Shown here: positions 1 to 5,797 of the stretch, piece after piece
Layout: every line of letters starts with the position of its first letter
Numbering within the stretch: position 1 is the stretch's first letter
Assembly: GCA_934777095.1 (NCBI GenBank)
Contig: CAKVNP010000057.1
Location: 1-9,656 of the forward strand
Reading direction: 5' to 3'
Origin: an uncultured Clostridium sp.
GTDB lineage: Bacteria; Bacillota; Clostridia; Clostridiales; Clostridiaceae
DNA length: 9,656 bases
The notes under the pieces: generated by a model
What the model was told of the DNA's origin: nothing
Seen by the model: only the letters and a program-made list of their open reading frames with translations
The model's database searches: none
Made by a program: the position numbers and the translations under genes

Positions 1-273
1 CATTCGTTTCGGTATAACAACTCTTTTACTTCGTTTCTACCTACTATATTAATTTTATTTTCGGATATTTTTTCAAATACTTTATATCTCTATGTAGTAT
101 AATAACACATATTTATCTTTTTTTTAACATTATGTAACATTGAGAAGTTTATTTTTGCAAAATTTATCTCTTGTAAATCAATATTTTATACTATTCACCA
201 TTTATACTATTCAACATCTTATTTACTTTTCCTTTTTCCAAAAAGAAATTTATTTATATTTTATACAAAATAA
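1..273. other. AT-rich intergenic stretch downstream of pilT, no gene recognised
   Basis: I see no convincing gene here. Open frames on the plus strand (for example 140-325) encode F/Y/I/L-rich peptides with no ribosome binding site and look like chance openings in AT-rich DNA. On the minus strand one frame stays open from 89 to the window edge and reads like a clostridial protein (rich in K, E, N, I), but it has no ATG or GTG start and only one TTG, which lacks a Shine-Dalgarno. The stretch also holds a 16-bp tandem duplication, listed separately. No promoter worth calling was found. Confidence 0.5.
185..216. repeat. 16-bp tandem duplication, two copies
   Basis: Two head-to-tail copies of a 16-bp unit occupy 185-200 and 201-216. 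They share 15 of 16 bases: TTTATACTATTCACCA followed by TTTATACTATTCAACA. The only difference is C198 versus A214. The repeat lies in non-coding AT-rich DNA beyond the pilT terminator. It could be a recent slippage duplication or a paired protein-binding site; nothing nearby decides between these. Confidence 0.75.
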
Positions 274-301
274 AAGACTATATCCTCTTGGATACAGCCT
301 T
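274..301 (-). terminator. Intrinsic terminator of pilT
   Basis: Read on the minus strand, AAGGCTGTATCC (301-290) pairs with GGATATAGTCTT (285-274) across the loop AAGA. The 12-bp stem includes two G-U pairs. It is followed directly by a U-rich tract (TTTTATTTT on the minus strand, about 275-267). The hairpin starts about 19 nt after the pilT stop codon, the expected place for a rho-independent terminator ending this leftward gene or operon. Confidence 0.85.
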
Positions 302-319
302 CTATTTATTAATTATATG

Positions 320-1375
320 TTATAACAATAATAATCTTTTTAAAGTTTCCCTATCAACAGCATATGTCATAGCTGTTTCAGAACTAATAACTCCCTTTTT
401 ATATAGTTCTGCTAAAGACATATCCATAGTCTTCATTCCATACTTATTTCCTGTTTGTACAGCTGATTCTATTTGATGAGTCTTTCCTTCTCTAATTAAG
501 TTTTGAATACCTGGAGTTGTAACCATTATTTCTAAAGAAGCAACTCTTCCATTACCATCAATAGTCTCTACTAACTGTTGAGATACTACTGCTCTAAGTA
601 CCGATGCCAATTGAACCTTAATTTGCTGTTGTTGATGTGGAGGGAATACATCAATTATTCTATCTATTGTTTTTGTTGCACCTATTGTATGCAGTGTTGA
701 AAATACCAGATGACCTGTTTCTGCCGCTGTAATTGCAACTGAGATAGTTTCAAGATCTCTCATTTCTCCCACTAAAATCACATCTGGATCTTCTCTTAAT
801 ACAGCTCTTAAAGCATTTTGATAACTCTTAGTATCTTTTCCTATTTCTCTTTGATTTACGATACACTTATTGTGCTTGTGTAAATATTCTATTGGGTCTT
901 CAAGAGTTACGATATGCCCTTGTCTTGAGTTATTTATTTCGTTTATCATTGCAGCTAATGTCGTACTTTTACCACAGCCAGTCGGCCCTGTAACAAGAAC
1001 TAGCCCTCTTTGGTTTTTAACTATTTCCTTCAGCACAGCAGGATGCTTTAATTCATCTAAAGTAGGTGTCTTTAATGCAATAACTCTTATAGCAATGGCG
1101 TCACTATTTCTTTGCTTAAATACGTTTACTCTAAATCTCCCTACTCCTGGTATTGAGTAAGAAGTATCATACTCACCCTTTTCAACATACTCATCGTATT
1201 TTATATCTAAAATCTCTCTTACAAAATTTTCAATATATTCCGGTAATAATTTTTCATTACCAAGCTGAACTAATTTACCATTTACTCTTACTGTCGGTGG
1301 CAAAGCAACTGTTAAATGTAAATCTGATGCCCCCATCTCGATTGTCTTTATTAGTAAATCCTTTAAAAAATACAT
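320..1375 (-). CDS. pilT: Type IV pilus retraction ATPase PilT
   Basis: This is a hexameric cytoplasmic AAA-like ATPase that drives pilus depolymerisation and so twitching or gliding motility. The 351-residue length is normal for PilT. The N-terminal PAS-like domain begins with the ASDLHL motif (16-21). Then come Walker A GPTGCGKST (130-138), the Asp box TLEDPIE (157-163), Walker B VILVGEMRD (199-207) and the His box TGHLVFSTLHT (220-230). The retraction-ATPase signature near the C-terminus reads GIQNLIREGK (289-298), where PilT usually has AIRNLIREGK, and the AIRxIP motif reads AIRVIA (95-100). The presence of this region points to PilT rather than the extension ATPase PilB. The ATG is preceded by AAGGAGG at 7-nt spacing. 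It follows sigK with its own promoter. No other pilus gene is in the window, so this is a stand-alone pilT. Confidence 0.93.
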   Translation of the reverse strand: MYFLKDLLIKTIEMGASDLHLTVALPPTVRVNGKLVQLGNEKLLPEYIENFVREILDIKYDEYVEKGEYDTSYSIPGVGRFRVNVFKQRNSDAIAIRVIALKTPTLDELKHPAVLKEIVKNQRGLVLVTGPTGCGKSTTLAAMINEINNSRQGHIVTLEDPIEYLHKHNKCIVNQREIGKDTKSYQNALRAVLREDPDVILVGEMRDLETISVAITAAETGHLVFSTLHTIGATKTIDRIIDVFPPHQQQQIKVQLASVLRAVVSQQLVETIDGNGRVASLEIMVTTPGIQNLIREGKTHQIESAVQTGNKYGMKTMDMSLAELYKKGVISSETAMTYAVDRETLKRLLLL

Positions 1376-1388
1376 TTTTAATCCTCCT

Positions 1389-1405
1389 TATGCTATAATA
1401 ACATA
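1389..1405. promoter_or_regulatory. Imperfect dyad immediately upstream of the pilT ribosome binding site
   Basis: On the minus strand the leader reads TATGTTATTATAGCATA, whose halves TATGTTAT and ATAGCATA are complementary except for one U-G pair. It abuts the AAGGAGG of pilT. It could be a small leader hairpin that presents the ribosome binding site, or a binding site for a dimeric regulator. It is short and AT-rich, so chance is possible. Confidence 0.3.
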
Positions 1406-1451
1406 ATCCTTCCATTTGTATTTTATTAAAATTTGTCTTATTTTTCAACAT

Positions 1452-1480
1452 ATTATAGCAAAGTTTTATCAAAAAGTCTA
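1452..1480 (-). promoter_or_regulatory. Sigma-A-type promoter for pilT
   Basis: On the minus strand the -10 is TATAAT (1457-1452, 6 of 6). A 17-nt spacer separates it from a -35 of TAGACT (1480-1475, 4 of 6 against TTGACA). The first three bases of the -35 are the TAG stop codon of sigK. The predicted start near 1445 gives a leader of about 70 nt. This would let pilT be transcribed in vegetative cells independently of sigK, although read-through from sigK is also possible because no terminator separates them. Confidence 0.6.
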
Positions 1481-2173
1481 TTTTACATACAATTCTTTCT
1501 TAAGCTTTTTAAGTGCTTTCTTTTCTATTCTTGACACATAAGACCTTGATATTCCTAGCATCACAGCAATTTCCCTCTGTGTCTTGCACTGCCCATCCTT
1601 CAATCCATATCTCATTTTTAATATTTCCCCTTCTCTTTCTGTAAGGGCTGTGTTTATTTTGCTATATAACGCTCTTATCTGAAGTTTCATCTCCACTTTA
1701 TCAACGACTGAATCCTTATCGCTGCTTAAAACATCTATCAGACTGATTTCATTTCCCTCTTTATCAATTCCTATTGGATCATGAAGAAATGTTTCACTCT
1801 TCTGCTTTTTGCTATTTCTAAAGAGCATCAATATCTCGTTTTCTATGCACCTAGAAGCGTATGTTGCCAGTCTAGTTCCTTTTGAAACATCAAATGAATC
1901 TATCGCTTTTATTAGACCAACTGTTCCTATCGATATTAATTCATCAATATCCCTGTTAGGTATCTGGTACTTTTTTACAATATGTGCTACAAGTCTTAAA
2001 TTTCTTTCTATTAGTATGCCTTTTGCCTTCTTATCCCCTTCCTTTAGCAGCTTTAAATACATTTCTTCTTCTTCTTCATCTAAAGGTTTAGGAAATGTGT
2101 TATTACCCGAAATATACCCTGTTAAGAATATATTATTACATAGAAACTCCATAATATTAGAAATCAAAATCAC
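1478..2173 (-). CDS. sigK: RNA polymerase sporulation sigma factor, pro-sigma-K
   Basis: Sigma-K directs late mother-cell transcription (cortex, coat, mother-cell lysis) in endospore formers. The 231-residue protein is complete. Region 2 spans about 56-125 and includes NLRLVAHIVKKY (58-69), the core-binding ELISIGTVGLIKAIDSF segment (78-94) and the -10 recognition part TRLATYASRCIENEIL (100-115). Region 4 begins at LTEREGEILKMRYGL (177-191) and carries the HTH TQREIAVMLGISRSYVSRIEKKALKKL (198-224). AHIVKK and the motif NNTFPKPL (24-31) favour sigma-K over sigma-E. Residues 1-19 form a hydrophobic pro-sequence; by alignment with Bacillus pro-sigma-K, cleavage would fall near G19-Y20. The start is GTG, supported by AGGAGG 8 nt upstream; the next in-frame ATG (residue 8) has no ribosome binding site. 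The gene has no skin-type insertion. It lies 70 nt after the PBP gene. Confidence 0.94.
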   Translation of the reverse strand: MILISNIMEFLCNNIFLTGYISGNNTFPKPLDEEEEEMYLKLLKEGDKKAKGILIERNLRLVAHIVKKYQIPNRDIDELISIGTVGLIKAIDSFDVSKGTRLATYASRCIENEILMLFRNSKKQKSETFLHDPIGIDKEGNEISLIDVLSSDKDSVVDKVEMKLQIRALYSKINTALTEREGEILKMRYGLKDGQCKTQREIAVMLGISRSYVSRIEKKALKKLKKELYVK

Positions 2174-2181
2174 TAAGATTT

Positions 2182-2187
2182 CCTCCT
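2182..2187 (-). promoter_or_regulatory. Ribosome binding site fixing the GTG start of sigK
   Basis: AGGAGG on the minus strand sits 8 nt before the GTG at 2173-2171. It decides the start, because the downstream in-frame ATG at codon 8 has only AT-rich sequence before it. Starting at the GTG keeps the hydrophobic pro-sequence complete. Confidence 0.8.
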
Positions 2188-2197
2188 AGCAGTGCTT

Positions 2198-2210
2198 ATT
2201 ATATAATATG
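2198..2210 (-). promoter_or_regulatory. Possible sigK promoter -10 region, sporulation-type or sigma-A
   Basis: In the 70-nt gap between the PBP gene and sigK the minus strand contains CATATTATA (2210-2202). It fits the CATANNNTA -10 pattern described for sigma-K and resembles the sigma-E -10. It overlaps a TATAAT (2203-2198). I find no -35 at correct spacing for any of these: an ATATT-type element upstream is about 2 nt too close for sigma-E, and no AC lies at the sigma-K position. There is no terminator in the gap, so sigK may instead be read from the PBP promoter. Confidence 0.3.
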
Positions 2211-2243
2211 ATTTTATATTGAAATATTGCTTAGTAAATTTAT

Positions 2244-3863
2244 TTAATTTTTTAATGCATTAATTATATCTCTAAAAATAGGTGCTCCAGTATTTCCACC
2301 ACCAAGCTCCCTGCCGTCTGGGTGGGTATCACCAATATTAGGTGCTACTATTACCATAGTATATTTCCTGCCTCCAAGACTAAAATATCCTGCAAACCAT
2401 CCATGGTTAGTAGCTCCTCCTTCACCTGTTGATGTACCGGTTTTTCCGCCTTCCTCTACCCCATCAACTTTAGCTTCATATCCTGTGCCCTGCCAAATAA
2501 CCTTATTCATTGTATTTTGGACAATTTCTGAGGTAGTGCTGCTGAAAACACGCACTTCTTCATTTTCTTCTTTAATTATTTCATTATTATCATTATCTAC
2601 TACTGCATCAATTAAAGAAGGCTTGATATACACACCATCATTCACTACTGCATTTATTGCGCCAGCTATTTGAAGCGGAGTCACTGTAATGCATTGTCCA
2701 ATGGAAAAATTACTTACGCCTTCATCTTCAGTTATTTTTACACCGGAAGCTTCTTCTTTATTTTTACCATCTATCCCCAACACTTGCTTATACAAACCTA
2801 GTTTTTCAGTATAAGACAGCATATTCCCATAGCCAGCTTTATTACCAAGTTGTGCAAAAATATCATTGCAGGATACCTCTAATGCCTGTTCAACTGTCAA
2901 TGCCCCATGAGCGTAGCTTTCGCCTTTTTTGGTACATATTGCTCCTTCACAATAATATACATCATCAGCATTGGTAATTCCTAAATCTAATGAAATAGCT
3001 TCTGTAAGTATTTTAAATATTGAACCTGGCTCATATCCAATGCTTCCAATACATAAGTTTACATTTGCCTGGCTTTCATCTTTCTGTACCATAGCCCTTA
3101 TTTTCCCAGTATCACTTTCAATAAGTACTACTCCTACATTTTTTAAAAAGCTATAATCTTCACTTGCTAAGACTTCCCTAATTTTTTGAGTCCAGTCACT
3201 ATTAATAGTAAGCCTGATATTTTTATTGCTGCTTTTATCATTTACTTCTACTATGCTATATACAGATTTATCATCTAGATAGTAATTATTAGTATCATAC
3301 ACATTATCTTTAATATACTCATTAACCTGCTTTTGGAAATCGCCAATTTTTGAATCCTTATTTTGATCAATGGATGCTATAAAATTCTCAATTTTCCAGC
3401 CTTCCTTTAAATCAGGACTCTTATAAGCATAAGTGTAAATTCCTTTTATATTTGTCAGCTTTTCTATCTTATGATAAGTTTCTTCTGTTATCTCATAATA
3501 GACCTTGCCCGATCCTTGAATTATATCAGTATAATTAAAACTGCTATCTTCTGATTTCATAATGAAATTTAAAGCCAGCAGATCCTCTAAAGTTTCTTCG
3601 TAATTATTTAATTTAAAAGGCTGGGTGTCAATTACAAGTACATACTTATTGTCATATTGAATCATGTCATTGCCATCCATATCCAATACTTTAAATCTCA
3701 TCTGAGCAGTTGTCTCCATCTGATAATTTTTCAATTCTCCTTGAACTACTTTAGCCGGATGTACTTGTATATAGTATAACCTAATTATTAGCAATAAGAT
3801 TACTGCTATAAAAAAACCACAGGTAATTTTTATTTTCTTCTTTACGCCATTTGCATTAAACAA
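2244..3863 (-). CDS. Class B penicillin-binding protein (D,D-transpeptidase), subfamily unassigned
   Basis: This is a monofunctional peptidoglycan cross-linking enzyme, anchored in the membrane with its catalytic domain outside. A short basic N-terminus (KKKIK, 8-12) precedes one transmembrane segment at about 13-31. A divergent N-terminal module (about 35-215, rich in D, K, N, Y) replaces the usual class B pedestal and lacks the common RGxIxDRNG motif. The transpeptidase domain is intact: SIFK with nucleophile S281 and K284, SCN (331-333) and KTGTS (474-478). There is no C-terminal PASTA domain, and at 539 residues it is shorter than SpoVD. The start is TTG, 7 nt after GGAGG. The next in-frame Met is residue 49, which would delete the membrane anchor, so TTG is right. 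It lies between udk and sigK and runs toward sigK without a terminator. A sporulation role is inferred from position only. Confidence 0.9.
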   Translation of the reverse strand: MFNANGVKKKIKITCGFFIAVILLLIIRLYYIQVHPAKVVQGELKNYQMETTAQMRFKVLDMDGNDMIQYDNKYVLVIDTQPFKLNNYEETLEDLLALNFIMKSEDSSFNYTDIIQGSGKVYYEITEETYHKIEKLTNIKGIYTYAYKSPDLKEGWKIENFIASIDQNKDSKIGDFQKQVNEYIKDNVYDTNNYYLDDKSVYSIVEVNDKSSNKNIRLTINSDWTQKIREVLASEDYSFLKNVGVVLIESDTGKIRAMVQKDESQANVNLCIGSIGYEPGSIFKILTEAISLDLGITNADDVYYCEGAICTKKGESYAHGALTVEQALEVSCNDIFAQLGNKAGYGNMLSYTEKLGLYKQVLGIDGKNKEEASGVKITEDEGVSNFSIGQCITVTPLQIAGAINAVVNDGVYIKPSLIDAVVDNDNNEIIKEENEEVRVFSSTTSEIVQNTMNKVIWQGTGYEAKVDGVEEGGKTGTSTGEGGATNHGWFAGYFSLGGRKYTMVIVAPNIGDTHPDGRELGGGNTGAPIFRDIINALKN

Positions 3864-3910
3864 AAAAACACCTCCATTTAGCTAAATTCTAGCCTTAGGA
3901 AGTGTTTTTT
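3863..3910 (-). terminator. Terminator-like hairpin after udk that includes the PBP ribosome binding site
   Basis: On the minus strand AAAAAACACTTCC (3910-3898) pairs with GGAGGTGTTTTTT (3875-3863) over 13 positions including one G-U. An inner stem GCTA/TAGC (3893-3890 with 3884-3881) closes a GAATT loop. A run of seven T follows GGAGGTG. The G-U pair would be a C-A mismatch in plus-strand RNA, so the hairpin suits the minus strand. It begins 6 nt after the udk stop codon and looks like a rho-independent terminator. Its 3' arm is also the Shine-Dalgarno of the next gene, and its T-run contains that gene's spacer and TTG start. Confidence 0.65.
3871..3875 (-). promoter_or_regulatory. Ribosome binding site of the PBP gene, within the hairpin 3' arm
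   Basis: GGAGG on the minus strand lies 7 nt before the TTG start at 3863-3861, an ideal spacing that supports the non-ATG start. All five bases are paired in the post-udk hairpin, so the site should be hidden in any transcript that reads through from udk and exposed in one starting inside the hairpin. Confidence 0.7.
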
Positions 3911-3916
3911 ATTCAA
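3885..3916 (-). promoter_or_regulatory. Possible promoter inside the hairpin, driving the PBP gene (sigma-F-like or sigma-A-like)
   Basis: On the minus strand GAATA (3914-3910) is followed after 15 nt by GGCTAGAATT (3894-3885). This resembles the forespore sigma-F pattern (GYATA, about 15 nt, GGNNANAHTR), with one mismatch in each element. The same DNA read as sigma-A gives TTGAAT (3916-3911), 19 nt and TAGAAT (3891-3886), which is poorer. A start about 7 nt downstream would produce an mRNA whose leader is only the ribosome binding site and spacer, without the hairpin 5' arm. Motif evidence only, in AT-rich DNA. Confidence 0.3.
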
Positions 3917-4534
3917 TTACTTTAATATATCCCTTATTTTTGCCATTAATATATCAATAGCAACTAAGTTATGTCCACCTTCTGGAATTATTATATCTGC
4001 ATATCTTTTAGTTGGTTCTGTAAATTCCATATGCATAGGTCTTACCATAGTAAGATATTGGTCAATTACTGACTCAACAGTTCTTCCTCTTTCTTCTATG
4101 TCCCTAACTAATCTTCTTAAGATTCTAATATCAGCATCTGTATCAACATATACCTTAATATCTAAAAGATCTCTTATTCTTTCATCTTCTAGAATTAAAA
4201 TACCTTCAACGATTATAATTTCCTTTGCTTCTACTAAAGTAGTCTCCTTAGATCTTGTATGCACTGTAAAATCATAACTTGGTTTTTGAATAGATTCACC
4301 ATTAATTAACTTCTTTAAATGTTCAACAAATAAATCATTATCAAATGCTCTTGGATGATCATAGTTTGTTTTAACTCTTTCTTCCATAGATAGATGACTT
4401 TGATCTTTATAATACATGTCTTGTTGTATCATAGTGATACGATCTTTTGAAAAATTTGAGTATAAAGCATCAGCAATAGTACTTTTTCCTGAGCCTGTTC
4501 CTCCTGTAATTCCGATTAATATTGGTTTCTTCAT
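3917..4534 (-). CDS. udk: Uridine kinase (uridine/cytidine kinase)
   Basis: It phosphorylates uridine and cytidine to UMP and CMP with ATP or GTP in the cytoplasmic pyrimidine salvage pathway. The 205-residue length is typical. Walker [10 protein letters not shown] spans 11-19. Other family motifs are NYDHP (57-61), PSYDF (85-89) in the nucleoside-binding region, VEGIL (109-113) after the beta-strand that carries the Walker B role, and the lid segment RDIEERGRT (144-152). The ATG has AGGAGG 6 nt upstream. It follows the U32 gene after 22 nt and is the last gene of the mltG-trmR-U32-udk operon; the same order exists in Bacillus (yrrL-yrrM-yrrN-yrrO-udk). A terminator-like hairpin lies directly after the stop codon. 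Confidence 0.95.
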   Translation of the reverse strand: MKKPILIGITGGTGSGKSTIADALYSNFSKDRITMIQQDMYYKDQSHLSMEERVKTNYDHPRAFDNDLFVEHLKKLINGESIQKPSYDFTVHTRSKETTLVEAKEIIIVEGILILEDERIRDLLDIKVYVDTDADIRILRRLVRDIEERGRTVESVIDQYLTMVRPMHMEFTEPTKRYADIIIPEGGHNLVAIDILMAKIRDILK

Positions 4535-4556
4535 GGTGTATCCTCCTAACGAACTC

Positions 4557-5792
4557 TTAAAGTGATATATTATTGCATTTCTTTACTAGCATATCATTTA
4601 CTTGTAAAGGCGTATCAACCTTAACCTTAAACATCATATGCGCTCTATTAGCAACATCAGTTTTAACATTTTTATCTAAATCATACATATCTTCTAATGT
4701 AACCTTGAAATATGGTGATCCTGCTCTTAATACTTCAACTTCGTCTCCTTCAAAGACTCTGTTTTTTTGTAATATAGTAGCTGTTTTAGTTTCTTCATCA
4801 TATTCCTTAACCATACCTACTATTTCATAATCTCTTACATATGAAGAATTTTCGTATGTCTGCTCTCCATTAATTCCTAAATAGAATCCTGTGTGATATG
4901 GTCTGTGGCTTACTTTTCTAAGCAGATCCATCCACTCATCCTTAAACTTATAAGCACTTGGATTTTCCCAGTAGCTGTCTAATGCTTCTCTATAAGCTTT
5001 TACAACAGAAGCTACATAGAATTCACTCTTCATTCTACCTTCGATCTTGAATGAATATATTCCACTCTTCACTAATTCAGGGATGTAATGTATCATACAT
5101 AAATCTTTGGCATTCATGATATAAGTTCCATTTTCATCTTCCACTACAGGATAATATTCACCTGGTCTAGTTTCTTCAACTAAATGGTATTTATATCTGC
5201 ATACATTTCCACAGATTCCTTTATTAGCATCTCTTTTTATCATATAATTTGATATTAAGCATCTTCCTGAATAAGCTACACACATAGAACCATGTACAAA
5301 TGCTTCTATATCACATTCTTTAGGAATTTTTGATGTTATTTCATTAATTTCCTTAAATGTAAGCTCTCTTGCTAAAACTATTCTCTTTATTCCCATGTCA
5401 TACCAGAACTTAGTAGCACGCCAGTTAACTGTATTAGCTTGTGTACTTAAATGTATTTCAAGTTCTGGCGCAACTTCTTTACAGATTGCGATTAAAGCTG
5501 GATCTGCTACTAATACAGCATCTACTCCAATTTCATAAAGACTTCTAATATACTCTTCAGCACCAGTCAAATCATGATTTCTAGCAAAAACATTTAATGT
5601 AACATATACTTTACGTCCTCTATCATGACAGTACTTTATTCCTTCAAGCATTTCTTCATTTGTAAAATTATTTGAAAATGCTCTTAAATTTAACTTTGAT
5701 CCTCCAAGATATACAGCATCAGCTCCAAAGTCAATTGCAATCTTCAGCTTTTCTAAATTCCCAGCTGGTGCTAATATTTCAGGTTTTCTCAT
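4557..5792 (-). CDS. trhP: Peptidase U32 family protein, probable tRNA uridine-34 5-hydroxylation protein (TrhP/YrrO-like)
   Basis: Despite the peptidase label, relatives TrhP (E. coli) and YrrN/YrrO (Bacillus) are needed for prephenate-dependent, oxygen-independent formation of 5-hydroxyuridine at tRNA wobble position 34. The N-terminal TIM-barrel-like domain opens with [17 protein letters not shown] (4-20), followed by GADAVYLGG (23-31). The U32 signature runs from E163 to S181 with C171 and C178. Further cysteines are C194, C198 and C232; conserved cysteines in this family are thought to hold an iron-sulfur cluster. A C-terminal beta-barrel-like extension covers about 320-405. The 411 residues resemble long YrrO/TrhP rather than the shorter YrrN, and no YrrN paralogue is adjacent. 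AAGGAGG, 8 nt upstream of the ATG, lies within the last codons of trmR. Sitting next to trmR supports the tRNA role over proteolysis. Confidence 0.85.
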   Translation of the reverse strand: MRKPEILAPAGNLEKLKIAIDFGADAVYLGGSKLNLRAFSNNFTNEEMLEGIKYCHDRGRKVYVTLNVFARNHDLTGAEEYIRSLYEIGVDAVLVADPALIAICKEVAPELEIHLSTQANTVNWRATKFWYDMGIKRIVLARELTFKEINEITSKIPKECDIEAFVHGSMCVAYSGRCLISNYMIKRDANKGICGNVCRYKYHLVEETRPGEYYPVVEDENGTYIMNAKDLCMIHYIPELVKSGIYSFKIEGRMKSEFYVASVVKAYREALDSYWENPSAYKFKDEWMDLLRKVSHRPYHTGFYLGINGEQTYENSSYVRDYEIVGMVKEYDEETKTATILQKNRVFEGDEVEVLRAGSPYFKVTLEDMYDLDKNVKTDVANRAHMMFKVKVDTPLQVNDMLVKKCNNISL

Positions 5793-5797
5793 TCTTA

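Noticed and set aside
140..325. Plus-strand open frame of 61 codons
   Set aside because: It is an AT-rich chance frame giving an F/Y/I-rich peptide, has no ribosome binding site and runs over the pilT terminator.
288..476. Plus-strand open frame overlapping the pilT terminator and 3' end
   Set aside because: It starts inside the terminator hairpin, has no ribosome binding site and is antisense to conserved pilT sequence.
870..1160. Plus-strand open frame of 96 codons opposite pilT
   Set aside because: It is the antisense shadow of the conserved ATPase core, with no ribosome binding site and no recognisable domain.
1275..1472. Minus-strand 65-codon frame overlapping the start of pilT
   Set aside because: It shares sequence with the pilT leader and 5' coding region in another frame. 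Its first ATG lies at the predicted transcription start region and has no Shine-Dalgarno.
1478..2173. Possible skin-like recombination element in sigK
   Set aside because: The coding frame is continuous from the pro-sequence to region 4, with no recombinase or attachment repeat in the window.
1809..2189. Plus-strand open frame of 126 codons opposite sigK
   Set aside because: It is fully antisense to sigK, whose family assignment is secure, and has no independent evidence of coding.
4557..5792. Secreted collagenase or true peptidase, from the U32 family name
   Set aside because: There is no signal peptide. Its cysteine pattern and adjacency to trmR match the tRNA hydroxylation subfamily rather than proteolysis.
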